Shown: positions 15,821-22,523 of the stretch, in pieces
Layout: each line of letters begins with the position of its first letter
Numbering within the stretch: position 1 is the stretch's first letter
Origin: an uncultured Bacilli bacterium
Lineage (GTDB): Bacteria; Bacillota_I; Bacilli_A; RF39; UBA660
Length of the DNA stretch: 23,780 bases
Assembly (NCBI GenBank): GCA_934101605.1
Contig: CAKORS010000010.1
Span: 1-23,780 of the forward strand
Reading direction: 5' to 3'
Position numbers and translations under genes: made by a program
The notes under the pieces: model-generated
The model's input: the letters and a program-made list of their open reading frames with translations, nothing else
Databases searched by the model: none
Told to the model about the DNA's origin: nothing

Positions 15821-16597
15821 ATGAAAATATATAAATCAATGTTTAAAATGCATTTAAAAACAACATTAGAATATAAAAAATCATTCATAATAACTTTTTT
15901 TGCTCAATTTTTAGTATTTTTTTCATATTATTTTATAATAGTAGCGTTATTTGATAAATTTGATAATATAAAAGGATTTACAAAATATGAAATATTACTA
16001 TGCTTTGCCATAATACAATTAGGATTCTCATTAATAGAAGTATTTGCAAGAGGAATAGATCTATTTGATAATCTAATAATAAATGGAGACTTCGATAGAA
16101 TTTTATTAAGACCACAAAATATTTTAATACAATCTATCGCATCAGATATAGACTTTATAAAACTATCTAGAGTAATCCAATCTATTGTAGTTCTATTTAT
16201 AGCTTTAATTAAATTACATATAAACTTTAATATATTAAAAATTATAACTTTATTATTAATGATATTAAGTTCTATAACTATATTCTTTTCTATATTTACA
16301 TTAATGGCCTCTTATTGTTTTATTACAATTCAAGGTCTTGAGATAAGAAATCTTTTTACAGATGGTGGAAAACATATGGCTCAATATCCTATAGGAATAT
16401 TTAAAAAAGGATTCATAATATTTTTTACATTTATAATTCCATATGCTTGTGTAAATTATTATCCCTTAATGTATTTCTTAGGAAAAACAAATAATATTCT
16501 TTATGCATTTTCACCAATTATAGTAGGACTCTATTTAATACCAGCATTACTTTCCTTTAAATTAGGAATTAAAAAATATACAAGTACAGGATCATAA
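15821..16597 (+). CDS. ABC-2 family permease (COG3694/DUF990-like), second subunit
   Basis: The 258-residue protein has six hydrophobic segments. It shares the family loop with the first permease: IINGDFDRILLRPQN corresponds to IKNGNIAYEFIRPIN, showing that the two are distant paralogues. The C-terminal FIIPYACVNYYPLMYFLG also fits. The start is the ATG at 15821 with AAGGTGG six bases upstream inside the previous gene; the GTG at 15812 is part of that site. It completes the ATPase plus two-permease exporter and ends in a hairpin terminator. Confidence 0.85.
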   Translation: MKIYKSMFKMHLKTTLEYKKSFIITFFAQFLVFFSYYFIIVALFDKFDNIKGFTKYEILLCFAIIQLGFSLIEVFARGIDLFDNLIINGDFDRILLRPQNILIQSIASDIDFIKLSRVIQSIVVLFIALIKLHINFNILKIITLLLMILSSITIFFSIFTLMASYCFITIQGLEIRNLFTDGGKHMAQYPIGIFKKGFIIFFTFIIPYACVNYYPLMYFLGKTNNILYAFSPIIVGLYLIPALLSFKLGIKKYTSTGS

Positions 16598-16600
16598 AAT

Positions 16601-16621
16601 AAAAAGGCATTAAGCCTTTTT
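16601..16621. terminator. Bidirectional terminator between the ABC exporter and DUF4186 genes
   Basis: AAAAAGGC and GCCTTTTT form an eight-base stem around ATTAA. The stop of the converging minus-strand gene (16610-16612) lies in the loop. Confidence 0.8.
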
Positions 16622-16975
16622 ATTATACTCTAATTTAATCCAAGCCATTATAACATCCACAATATAATTAATTTCCTTTTCATCCAATATCTTATCCTTT
16701 TTTATATGATGCCATTTTTCTAAACAACCTCTACAACATGTAGCAGTAGCATGTTGTGCTATAAATACAGGATGCCCCCTCATGGGTGTTTGCTTTCCAT
16801 CTTTAACTATAGATGCATCCTTCAATCTCTTATTGATAAAATCATAAGCATGTTCTCTTATCCTTTCCATGCCCTTTTCTTTTATATATAAAATATCCTT
16901 ATCTTTTAAATGAAAACTAGATCTAAATTTAGATAAAGATAATCTATATAATAAATAATTAATATCACAATTCAT
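16610..16975 (-). CDS. DUF4186 family protein
   Basis: The 121-residue protein matches DUF4186 (PF13811) from start to end: RSSFHLKDKDILYIKEKG, REHAYDFINKRL, then the core DGKQTPMRGHPVFIAQHATATCCRGCLEKWH and a final IMAWIKLEY. The His and CCRGC cluster could bind a metal, but no function is known for the family. It overlaps the folD stop by four bases (ATGA), so it is translationally coupled to folD. The operon link with one-carbon metabolism is context only. Confidence 0.85.
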   Translation of the reverse strand: MNCDINYLLYRLSLSKFRSSFHLKDKDILYIKEKGMERIREHAYDFINKRLKDASIVKDGKQTPMRGHPVFIAQHATATCCRGCLEKWHHIKKDKILDEKEINYIVDVIMAWIKLEYNKKA

Positions 16976-17778
16976 AAAAACTTCCTCTTATATAAATCAA
17001 TTAAATTATTAACAACCATAATAGTAGTAACGGGTCCAACTCCTCCAGGAACTGGAGTCATTAATAAACATTTATCCTTAACATTATTAAAATCACAATC
17101 TCCAACCACCCTATTATTATGTCTTACAATACCTGCATCTATTAAAATAGAACCTTCATTTATCATCTCTTCTTTTATTAAATTATACTTACCTACTCCA
17201 GTTATTATAATATCAGAATTTAATAAAATATTTTTTAAATCATTAGTTTTAGAATTACATATAAAAGGTTTTATACCACAACTTATAAAATATTTTTCTA
17301 AAGGTTTTCCTATTAAATTACTATACCCTACTATAGCAATAGAAGAATCATTAATCGAAACATCATAATATTTCAAAATATTTATAATAGCTAAAGCTGT
17401 GCAAGGAATAACTAAACTATCCATAGTTAAACCATCAACATCTTTTAAAGGATCTATAGAGTTAATAACCTTTTCCTTATCTATATTATTTGGTAAAGGA
17501 AGTTCAACCATAATACCAGTAACAGAAAAATCATTATTAAGTCCGTCTATAATTTTTAATAGTTCATATTCTAAAATAGATTCATAATGTAAAATTTCAC
17601 AAGAAATATTAAGCTTATCACATATTTCTTTTTTCTTATTTACATAAATCCTACTAGCCTGATCATTACCAATATATATAATAACAAGTTTCATTTTATA
17701 ATGATTTCTAAAAATCTCATCTTTATATTTATTAAAGTAATAATCCCTTACTTCAATACCATTAATTATATTAGTCAT
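16972..17778 (-). CDS. folD: Bifunctional methylenetetrahydrofolate dehydrogenase/cyclohydrolase FolD
   Basis: FolD interconverts 5,10-methylene- and 10-formyl-tetrahydrofolate with NADP+. The 268-residue protein has the catalytic Tyr45/Lys49 segment (YVNKK), the ELPLP motif (92-96), DPLKDVDGL (109-117), PCT (125-127), the nucleotide-binding GYSNLIGKP (151-159) and the C-terminal TPVPGGVGPVT. The family glutamine of QLPLP, which interacts with the catalytic lysine, is glutamate here (Glu92), and PCTP reads PCTA. It is slightly shorter than the usual 280-300. The start follows AAGGAG five bases upstream. These substitutions suggest divergence, possibly altered activity, but the fold is intact. 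Confidence 0.88.
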   Translation of the reverse strand: MTNIINGIEVRDYYFNKYKDEIFRNHYKMKLVIIYIGNDQASRIYVNKKKEICDKLNISCEILHYESILEYELLKIIDGLNNDFSVTGIMVELPLPNNIDKEKVINSIDPLKDVDGLTMDSLVIPCTALAIINILKYYDVSINDSSIAIVGYSNLIGKPLEKYFISCGIKPFICNSKTNDLKNILLNSDIIITGVGKYNLIKEEMINEGSILIDAGIVRHNNRVVGDCDFNNVKDKCLLMTPVPGGVGPVTTIMVVNNLIDLYKRKFL

Positions 17779-17803
17779 ACATACTCCTTAAATCAACAAA
17801 TAT

Positions 17804-17832
17804 ATTATATCACTAAAAATTACTTATTTCAT
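17804..17832 (-). promoter_or_regulatory. Promoter of folD
   Basis: On the minus strand ATGAAA (17827-17832) and a perfect TATAAT (17804-17809) are 17 bases apart, 26 bases before the folD start. Confidence 0.45.
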
Positions 17833-17853
17833 ACACTAATATAGGTGATTAAA

Positions 17854-19212
17854 ATGGATTTTAGAAAAGTAAAAGGAATAGTCGTAGATGCAGGCCATGG
17901 AGGAGATGATCCAGGAGCCAGTGGAAACGGAATAATAGAAAAAGATTATACTTTAGAAGCTGCCAATTATATGGCAAAAAGATTAAGAGAATTAGGTCTT
18001 CCTGTAACTCAAACAAGAACAACAGACGAAACTCTATCAAAAACAGAAAGAGTAAATAGAATACTAAATGCTTATGGAAATGATCCTAACGTCATTGTAG
18101 TATCTAATCACATAAATGCAGGAGGTGGAGATGGTGCTGAAGTAATCTACGCTTTAAGAAATAACGATACTTTAGCAAAAAAAGTTCTAACAGAAATAGA
18201 AAAAGCAGGACAAAATGGAAGAAAATACTATCAAAGAAGACTGCCTGAAAATACCTCAAAAGATTATTATTTTATACATAGAGAAACAGGTAATACAGAA
18301 CCAATTTTAGTAGAATACGGATTCTTAGATTCAACTCAAGATGATGTTTCACAATTAAAAAATAATTACCTAGATTACGTAGAAGCAGTAGTAAAAGCAA
18401 TCGCAGAATATACAGGAACTCCATACTCTCTTCCTGGTAAAACATACTATACAGTAAAAAAAGGTGACTCTCTATGGTCTATTGCAAATAAATACAATTT
18501 AACAGTAAATGAATTAAAAGCAGCTAATAACTTAACAAGTAATACTTTACAAATCGGTGATCAACTTTTAATACCACAAAAAGAAGAGGAAATAACAACT
18601 GAAGATTACATCGTATACACAGTTAAAAGAGGAGACTCTTTATGGTCTATTGCAAACGAATATGGAACAACTCCAAATAAACTAATAAGTTTCAATAACT
18701 TATCATCTAATATTTTACAAATAGGACAACAACTATTAATACCAAAACAATATGAAGAAAAAAATGTTTATGTAGTTAAAAAAGGTGACTCTCTATGGTC
18801 TATTGCAAATGAATACAATACAACTGTAGATGAATTAAAAAACTTAAATAATCTAACAAGTAATACTTTACAAATAGGACAAGAACTAATACTACCAGGA
18901 TTCGAAGATACAGATAGTGATCTAACATATGTAGTTCAAACTGGAGATTCTCTATGGAACATTGCAAAGAAATATAATATAACAGTAGATGAATTAAAAA
19001 AAGCAAACAATCTTACATCTAATCTACTACAAATAGGTCAAGAATTAATAATTCCTAAATCTACAGACTATATAACCTATACAGTTAAAAAAGGTGACTC
19101 TCTATGGAAAATAGCAAATAACTTCAATATAACAGTAGATGAATTAATAACAGCAAACAATCTTACAAATACAAATCTTAGTATAGGTCAAATACTTATT
19201 ATTCCAAACTAA
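17854..19212 (+). CDS. N-acetylmuramoyl-L-alanine amidase (Amidase_3) with five LysM domains
   Basis: From ATG 17854 (AGGTGAT six bases upstream) the protein has 452 residues. Residues 7-185 are a zinc amidase: VDAGHGG (His15), Glu29, SNHINA (His86) and VEYGFLD (catalytic Glu154). Five LysM repeats follow at about 198-241, 254-297, 305-348, 358-401 and 408-451, each with a GDSLW core and an IP end; they bind glycan chains. The amidase cuts the stem peptide from MurNAc. No signal peptide is present, as in phage endolysins and in the sporulation amidase CwlC. Copies 1 and 3 share a run of over 30 identical bases, so the repeats multiplied recently or are kept alike by conversion. It converges on a CwlJ-like gene. 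Confidence 0.92.
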   Translation: MDFRKVKGIVVDAGHGGDDPGASGNGIIEKDYTLEAANYMAKRLRELGLPVTQTRTTDETLSKTERVNRILNAYGNDPNVIVVSNHINAGGGDGAEVIYALRNNDTLAKKVLTEIEKAGQNGRKYYQRRLPENTSKDYYFIHRETGNTEPILVEYGFLDSTQDDVSQLKNNYLDYVEAVVKAIAEYTGTPYSLPGKTYYTVKKGDSLWSIANKYNLTVNELKAANNLTSNTLQIGDQLLIPQKEEEITTEDYIVYTVKRGDSLWSIANEYGTTPNKLISFNNLSSNILQIGQQLLIPKQYEEKNVYVVKKGDSLWSIANEYNTTVDELKNLNNLTSNTLQIGQELILPGFEDTDSDLTYVVQTGDSLWNIAKKYNITVDELKKANNLTSNLLQIGQELIIPKSTDYITYTVKKGDSLWKIANNFNITVDELITANNLTNTNLSIGQILIIPN

Positions 19213-19240
19213 AAAAAGATTTAATTATAAATCTTTTTTT
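19211..19240. terminator. Bidirectional terminator between the LysM amidase and CwlJ-like genes
   Basis: AAAAAAAGATTTA (19211-19223) and TAAATCTTTTTTT (19228-19240) form a long stem with a short ATTA loop, with T runs in both directions. The CwlJ-like stop lies in the T-rich arm. Confidence 0.85.
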
Positions 19241-19667
19241 AATGTATAGTATTACAAACTCCCTCATTAGGAATATAAAAACAATGATTTTTATACTTAC
19301 CAGAGTTTCTCTGATCATACCATAAAGAAACACAACTAGACCCAGAAGCAGGAGCATAAAACCATAAAGCATTAGTCGCTGGATAATAATACTCCCCTCT
19401 TAAAATCCTATCTGCAAGATCAAGTTCTTTTTGCGTTGGATTCCCAACAAATAAAGAAGAATTAATCCCAGAAAAACCTCCTGGATTTTGATATACAACA
19501 TCACTAATACTTCTTATGTTTTTAAAAGTAAGACAATTAGCAATCGCACGATTAATAATAACATTACCAACCATAAGCATACCAAGATCACCTTCACCTA
19601 AAGCTTCAGCTCTCATAAGTCTTGCTAATAACTCTCTTTCTTTAGTATTATAACTAATTATAGCCAT
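19239..19667 (-). CDS. Cell wall hydrolase, SleB/CwlJ family (PF07486)
   Basis: The chosen ATG at 19667 has AGGTGAT three bases upstream and gives 142 residues, the length of Bacillus CwlJ; an ATG 16 codons earlier adds unrelated hydrophobic sequence. ERELLARLMRAEALGEG carries the likely catalytic glutamate (Glu21), followed by VGNVIINRAI, SISDVVYQNPGGFSG, and a C-terminal aromatic ALWFYAP with three cysteines (112, 129, 138). These are lytic enzymes that act on spore cortex or wall glycan. As in CwlJ, no signal peptide or wall-binding domain is seen, and CwlJ is held in the spore coat. A phage-derived hydrolase is the alternative. It converges on the LysM amidase. Confidence 0.8.
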   Translation of the reverse strand: MAIISYNTKERELLARLMRAEALGEGDLGMLMVGNVIINRAIANCLTFKNIRSISDVVYQNPGGFSGINSSLFVGNPTQKELDLADRILRGEYYYPATNALWFYAPASGSSCVSLWYDQRNSGKYKNHCFYIPNEGVCNTIH

Positions 19668-19708
19668 TACATCACCTAATAAAATATATGTTAATTTTAA
19701 AAAAATAG

Positions 19709-19738
19709 TAGACAAAACTAAAGAATATATAATATAAT
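19709..19738 (+). promoter_or_regulatory. Promoter in front of the degenerate tRNA-Trp
   Basis: TAGACA (19709-19714) and a perfect TATAAT (19733-19738) are 18 bases apart. The box ends 14 bases before the tRNA-like start, normal for a tRNA gene, suggesting that the original gene was active. Confidence 0.5.
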
Positions 19739-19752
19739 ATAGTAGTCATTTA

Positions 19753-19824
19753 GGGGATTAGTTTAATGGTAAAATAGGAGTCTCCAAAACCGCTATATTT
19801 GAGACTGTAAATGCCATTTAACCC
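19753..19824 (+). pseudogene. Degenerate tRNA-Trp-like sequence
   Basis: The first 42 bases align without a gap to the 5' part of the intact tRNA-Trp at 19987. AGGGGAT, the D-arm with TTTAATGGTAAAAT and the anticodon loop CTCCAAA (anticodon CCA) are in the proper places. The anticodon stem is broken (GGAGT facing ACCGC), the T arm with TTCGA is missing, and there is no CCA end. AACCCTT near 19818 partly pairs with the acceptor. AGTCTC and GAGACT can form another hairpin. I read it as a tRNA-Trp whose 3' half has been lost or replaced, possibly an integration scar. Confidence 0.5.
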
Positions 19825-19954
19825 TTATAAACATTGACTTTGTCAAGATGAACATTTTTGACTGGTGGCACTTCTGGTGGCAAAATCAAAAATTTGATTC
19901 GAAATGAAAAAAAGTAAAACAACCTAAAAAGTAGCAAATATCTATCAGTTATGA
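19825..19954. other. Spacer between the two tRNA-Trp sequences, with short repeats
   Basis: No gene is seen. CTGGTGGCA occurs twice 12 bases apart (19862 and 19874), followed by a palindrome AATCAAA-AA-TTTGATT (19884-19899). Such paired repeats next to a tRNA resemble recombinase arm sites or the tail of a lost integrase gene, but this is only a suggestion. Confidence 0.35.
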
Positions 19955-19960
19955 TATAAT
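19932..19960 (+). promoter_or_regulatory. Promoter of tRNA-Trp
   Basis: A perfect TATAAT at 19955-19960 lies 26 bases before the tRNA. The -35 at 17 bases (TAGCAA) is weak. Confidence 0.4.
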
Positions 19961-19986
19961 ATATTTGTTCGAAAAAAATGGAATTT

Positions 19987-20060
19987 AGGGACATCATATA
20001 GTGGTAATATGTCAGTCTCCAAAACTGATCACGAGGGTTCGAGTCCTTCTGTCCCTGCCA
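19987..20060 (+). tRNA. tRNA-Trp (anticodon CCA)
   Basis: The 74-base gene folds fully: acceptor AGGGACA/TGTCCCT, discriminator G and encoded CCA; anticodon stem TCAGT/ACTGA with loop CTCCAAA; T stem GAGGG/CCTTC with loop TTCGAGT. Anticodon CCA reads TGG only, in keeping with TGA used as stop in this window. Two hairpin terminators follow, and a tyrosine recombinase gene lies 276 bases downstream, making this tRNA a likely integration site. Confidence 0.93.
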
Positions 20061-20069
20061 AGAAAATTC

Positions 20070-20109
20070 ACGATTTAGCCTTTATTTTCAAGGGTTAAAT
20101 CGTTTTTTT
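20070..20109 (+). terminator. First terminator after tRNA-Trp
   Basis: ACGATTTA-GCC (20070-20080) pairs with GGT-TAAATCGT (20093-20103), including one G-T pair, and is followed by seven T. Confidence 0.8.
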
Positions 20110-20115
20110 ATGTCT

Positions 20116-20145
20116 AACTGATATGTAATTTATATCAGTTTTTTT
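20116..20145 (+). terminator. Second terminator after tRNA-Trp
   Basis: AACTGATAT (20116-20124) pairs with ATATCAGTT (20132-20140) around a seven-base loop, followed by a run of T. Tandem terminators insulate the recombinase region from tRNA transcription. Confidence 0.75.
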
Positions 20146-20168
20146 GTGTAATAATTTAGATGAAAAAA

Positions 20169-20197
20169 GTTCGTGAAACAAAACTACTTTCACGAAC
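20169..20197 (+). repeat. 29-bp recombination-site-like repeat, left copy
   Basis: Ten-base arms GTTCGTGAAA and TTTCACGAAC flank a nine-base spacer CAAAACTAC. The whole 29 bp is the exact reverse complement of the copy at 21285. The design (inverted arms around an asymmetric spacer) is that of a tyrosine recombinase core site such as loxP. On the minus strand a T run follows, so it might also terminate transcription. Confidence 0.85.
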
Positions 20198-20336
20198 CTA
20201 GACCCCTATCCTTATTAATTATACCATAGAATCCGACATTTTTTGTAAAAATCAACGCTATTTGTGAAAATGAATTATAAATTTTTAAAAAATGTAACTT
20301 TAAAATAAAATATTGAATTGAGAAAGGAGTGTTAAT
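20198..20336. other. Region between left repeat and recombinase gene
   Basis: No gene and no convincing promoter are seen. The recombinase ribosome site AAAGGAG (20323-20329) is at its right end, seven bases from the GTG start. A promoter could be weak, or outside the repeats. Confidence 0.4.
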
Positions 20337-21281
20337 GTGTTATTTAAAAAAGCAAGAATTAAAAGTTATAGTGATGTATTATATGAGTGGTTAGAAAGTA
20401 AAAAAAGTGATGTTAAGAATTCGACTTATTCAAAATACTTAACAACAATTGAAACATATATTATTTCTTTATTAGGAAATATAAATTTTAAAAAGATTAA
20501 AAATGAAGATATAAATTTGTTCTTTGAAAACGATAGGATCAGTATTCTTTCTGATTCTTTAAAGAGTAATTTGTTCATTATTTTAAAAGCTTCGATTGAT
20601 TATGGAGTTAAGAAGAAATATAGAAAAAAATTTACTGTGGAAAAAATACAATTCAAGAAAAACAAAAACGAAATAACTTATTTTACAAAAAGAGAAGAAG
20701 AATTATTAGTAGATTATTTAACTAATAATATGAATTTAAGAAATTTAAGTATTTTATTAGGTCTTTTTTCAGGAATAAGGGTTGGTGAAATTTGTGGATT
20801 GAGATGGAGTGATTTAGATTTTATAAATAATACTTTAAGTGTTAATAGAACTGCTCAAAGAATTAAAAATCTAGATGATGAAAGTTCTTCAAAAACAAAG
20901 TTAGTTGTTGATAAGCCAAAAACCGAATCATCTATAAGAGTAATACCATTACCTGAAATATTAGTTTCAATATTAAGAAAATATAAACAAGAAAATGATT
21001 GTTATATTTTTACAAATAATACTATAATTCCAAAAGATCCTAGAGCAGTAGAAAAATATTTTGCTAGTATGTTAAAAAGAGTTGGTATTAAAGAACTTAA
21101 CTTTCACTCATTAAGGCATACATTTGCCACAAGATTACGTGAACAAAATGTTGATATTAAAGTTATTAGTGAATTATTAGGTCACTCAGATTGGAAAATA
21201 ACCCAATCAATTTATGTTCATGCATCACTAGATTACAAGAGAGATTCAGTAGATACATTTAATCGTTATTTACCATGTTAA
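20337..21281 (+). CDS. Tyrosine recombinase/integrase
   Basis: The 314-residue protein has an N-terminal SAM-like DNA-binding domain (about 10-95) and a catalytic domain (about 112-310). All the catalytic residues are visible: Arg148 (GIRVGEICGL), Lys195 (KPKTESSIR), His257 and Arg260 (HSLRHTFATR), His283 (LLGHSD) and the nucleophile Tyr293 (IYVHAS). It cuts and rejoins DNA at specific sites. The length is shorter than most phage integrases (350-400): no arm-binding AP2-like extension is obvious before residue 10, which fits a simple Xer/Cre-like recombinase. The start is GTG with AAAGGAG seven bases upstream. The gene is closely bracketed by two inverted 29-bp sites and stands between tRNA-Trp and the lipoprotein array. 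Confidence 0.93.
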   Translation: MLFKKARIKSYSDVLYEWLESKKSDVKNSTYSKYLTTIETYIISLLGNINFKKIKNEDINLFFENDRISILSDSLKSNLFIILKASIDYGVKKKYRKKFTVEKIQFKKNKNEITYFTKREEELLVDYLTNNMNLRNLSILLGLFSGIRVGEICGLRWSDLDFINNTLSVNRTAQRIKNLDDESSSKTKLVVDKPKTESSIRVIPLPEILVSILRKYKQENDCYIFTNNTIIPKDPRAVEKYFASMLKRVGIKELNFHSLRHTFATRLREQNVDIKVISELLGHSDWKITQSIYVHASLDYKRDSVDTFNRYLPC

Positions 21282-21284
21282 AAA

Positions 21285-21313
21285 GTTCGTGAAAGTAGTT
21301 TTGTTTCACGAAC
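21285..21313 (-). repeat. 29-bp recombination-site-like repeat, right copy (inverted)
   Basis: The same arms GTTCGTGAAA and TTTCACGAAC surround the spacer GTAGTTTTG, which is the exact reverse complement of the left copy's spacer. It begins three bases after the recombinase stop codon. Confidence 0.85.
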
Positions 21314-21364
21314 AAATATGTTAACATTAACACTTTCAATATTTTACCTTTATCGTTTTATACA

Positions 21365-21391
21365 ATGTAAATTAGATCTTTCTAATGTTAC
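21365..21391 (+). other. Imperfect inverted repeat upstream of the lipoprotein array
   Basis: ATGTAAATTAGA and TCTAATGTTACAT can pair with small bulges around a short TCT/T loop, in the 160-base leader before the first lipoprotein gene. It could be an operator or RNA structure. No firm promoter is visible nearby; TACAAT at 21361 is a possible -10 box. Confidence 0.3.
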
Positions 21392-21473
21392 ATATAAATT
21401 TATCAATGTGTGGAGGTGAAAATTAAATTATTTTTAAAACATTTAAATCTAAACAAAATAAAAGGAGGAAAAG

Positions 21474-22511
21474 ATGAAAAAGAAAATATTATTAAGTTTA
21501 GTATGTGGGATATTGATGCTAGGACTTGCTACAGGTTGTGGAAAGCAAGTAAACAATGGCAACTCAAATAATAATCCTAATGTTGCTTATAATGATAGTT
21601 CAAGAGATATTAAATCAGCTTATACTTTTGATGAGGCAATAAGCCAATTTGCTTTTAAAGAATATGAAACTACATTAGTTTTTAAACAAACAAATAATGT
21701 TAAATTTTCAGCAATAAGTTTTGCACCTTTATCAAATGTCGTATCTTTTTACTATGAGAAAAATGATTCTACACATTTTCACTTTCAATTTGAAGAAAGC
21801 AATTCAACAAATATAAGTGAATTTGTAAATAATTTTAATAATGGTATTTTAGGTGGAGGAAAAAAGCAACTTTCCTTTGAAAATATCAAAATAATTGAAT
21901 CCAATGACGAATATGTTTTTATTTCTTGTCAACAATCTGGCAATTCTTCATATAATTATTATTTTGCTAAGCAAATAGGAAATAAAGTATTCTATGCTCA
22001 TTACAACAGTTTGTTTGAAGTAGATGATGCTGAAAAAGTAGGATATAAAGTAGCAATTGATAGAGGAAAAACTGAAATGTTAATAGGTTTTAAAGAATTA
22101 TTTAACGCACTATCAACTGATGATAATAAAGAGCCATATATTAGTGACAAAATTATGAACGTGCCTGTTGTTCAAAATAAGCAAATAAAAAATTATGAAT
22201 TTATTGATACAATTCAATTAGTACATCCAAAATCTTCTACATTGAACTATAGAAATTATATTAAAGGTTTTATTACTTTATATAGTACAGATACAAAAGG
22301 ATTGCAAGTTTATTATGATGCAGACAAATTATATGATAAACTTGATTGGTCAAAAGAATTAACTTCTAAACTTAAATATTGTGAAGAAGATAATTTCTTT
22401 GGAATAAAAGATAATAATATTACTCAAATATTCAGTATAAGTAAATCAGAAAATATAAATGATGAAAAAACGTTTAATGAATATTTAGATAAATTTTTTG
22501 TTAGTAAGTAA
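21474..22511 (+). CDS. Lipoprotein of a tandem paralogous family, member 1
   Basis: The 345-residue protein begins with MKKK and a hydrophobic stretch ending in the lipobox LATGC (Cys22), so it should be lipid-anchored on the outer face of the membrane. An Asn/Ser-rich linker (GKQVNNGNSNNN, about 23-45) follows, then a soluble domain with no family I recognise. The first 28 residues are nearly those of the gene at 23000, while the bodies do not align by eye (345 against 227 residues). A very strong site AAAGGAGGA precedes the ATG. It is the first gene after the recombinase cassette and is followed at 12 bases by a membrane protein gene. The function is unknown; a surface-exposed role is inferred. 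Confidence 0.8.
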   Translation: MKKKILLSLVCGILMLGLATGCGKQVNNGNSNNNPNVAYNDSSRDIKSAYTFDEAISQFAFKEYETTLVFKQTNNVKFSAISFAPLSNVVSFYYEKNDSTHFHFQFEESNSTNISEFVNNFNNGILGGGKKQLSFENIKIIESNDEYVFISCQQSGNSSYNYYFAKQIGNKVFYAHYNSLFEVDDAEKVGYKVAIDRGKTEMLIGFKELFNALSTDDNKEPYISDKIMNVPVVQNKQIKNYEFIDTIQLVHPKSSTLNYRNYIKGFITLYSTDTKGLQVYYDADKLYDKLDWSKELTSKLKYCEEDNFFGIKDNNITQIFSISKSENINDEKTFNEYLDKFFVSK

Positions 22512-22523
22512 GGAAAATCAATT

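Noticed and set aside
18800..19006. Minus-strand frame inside the LysM amidase
   Set aside because: It is a shadow produced by the repeated LysM coding sequence.
18459..19200. CRISPR-like array of repeats
   Set aside because: The repeats are in frame, about 150 bases apart or more, and encode LysM domains.
19753..19824. Second functional tRNA-Trp
   Set aside because: The anticodon stem does not pair, the T arm is missing and there is no CCA end, so it was kept only as a degenerate copy.
20169..21313. The two 29-bp repeats as attL/attR of an excisable element
   Set aside because: They are in inverted orientation including the spacer, so recombination between them would invert and not excise; they also enclose only the recombinase gene.
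21418..21580. Possible leader peptide starting at GTG near 21418 and overlapping the first lipoprotein gene
   Set aside because: The GTG is within its own GGAGGTG ribosome-like site and the frame simply reads out of phase through the lipoprotein signal; no independent support.
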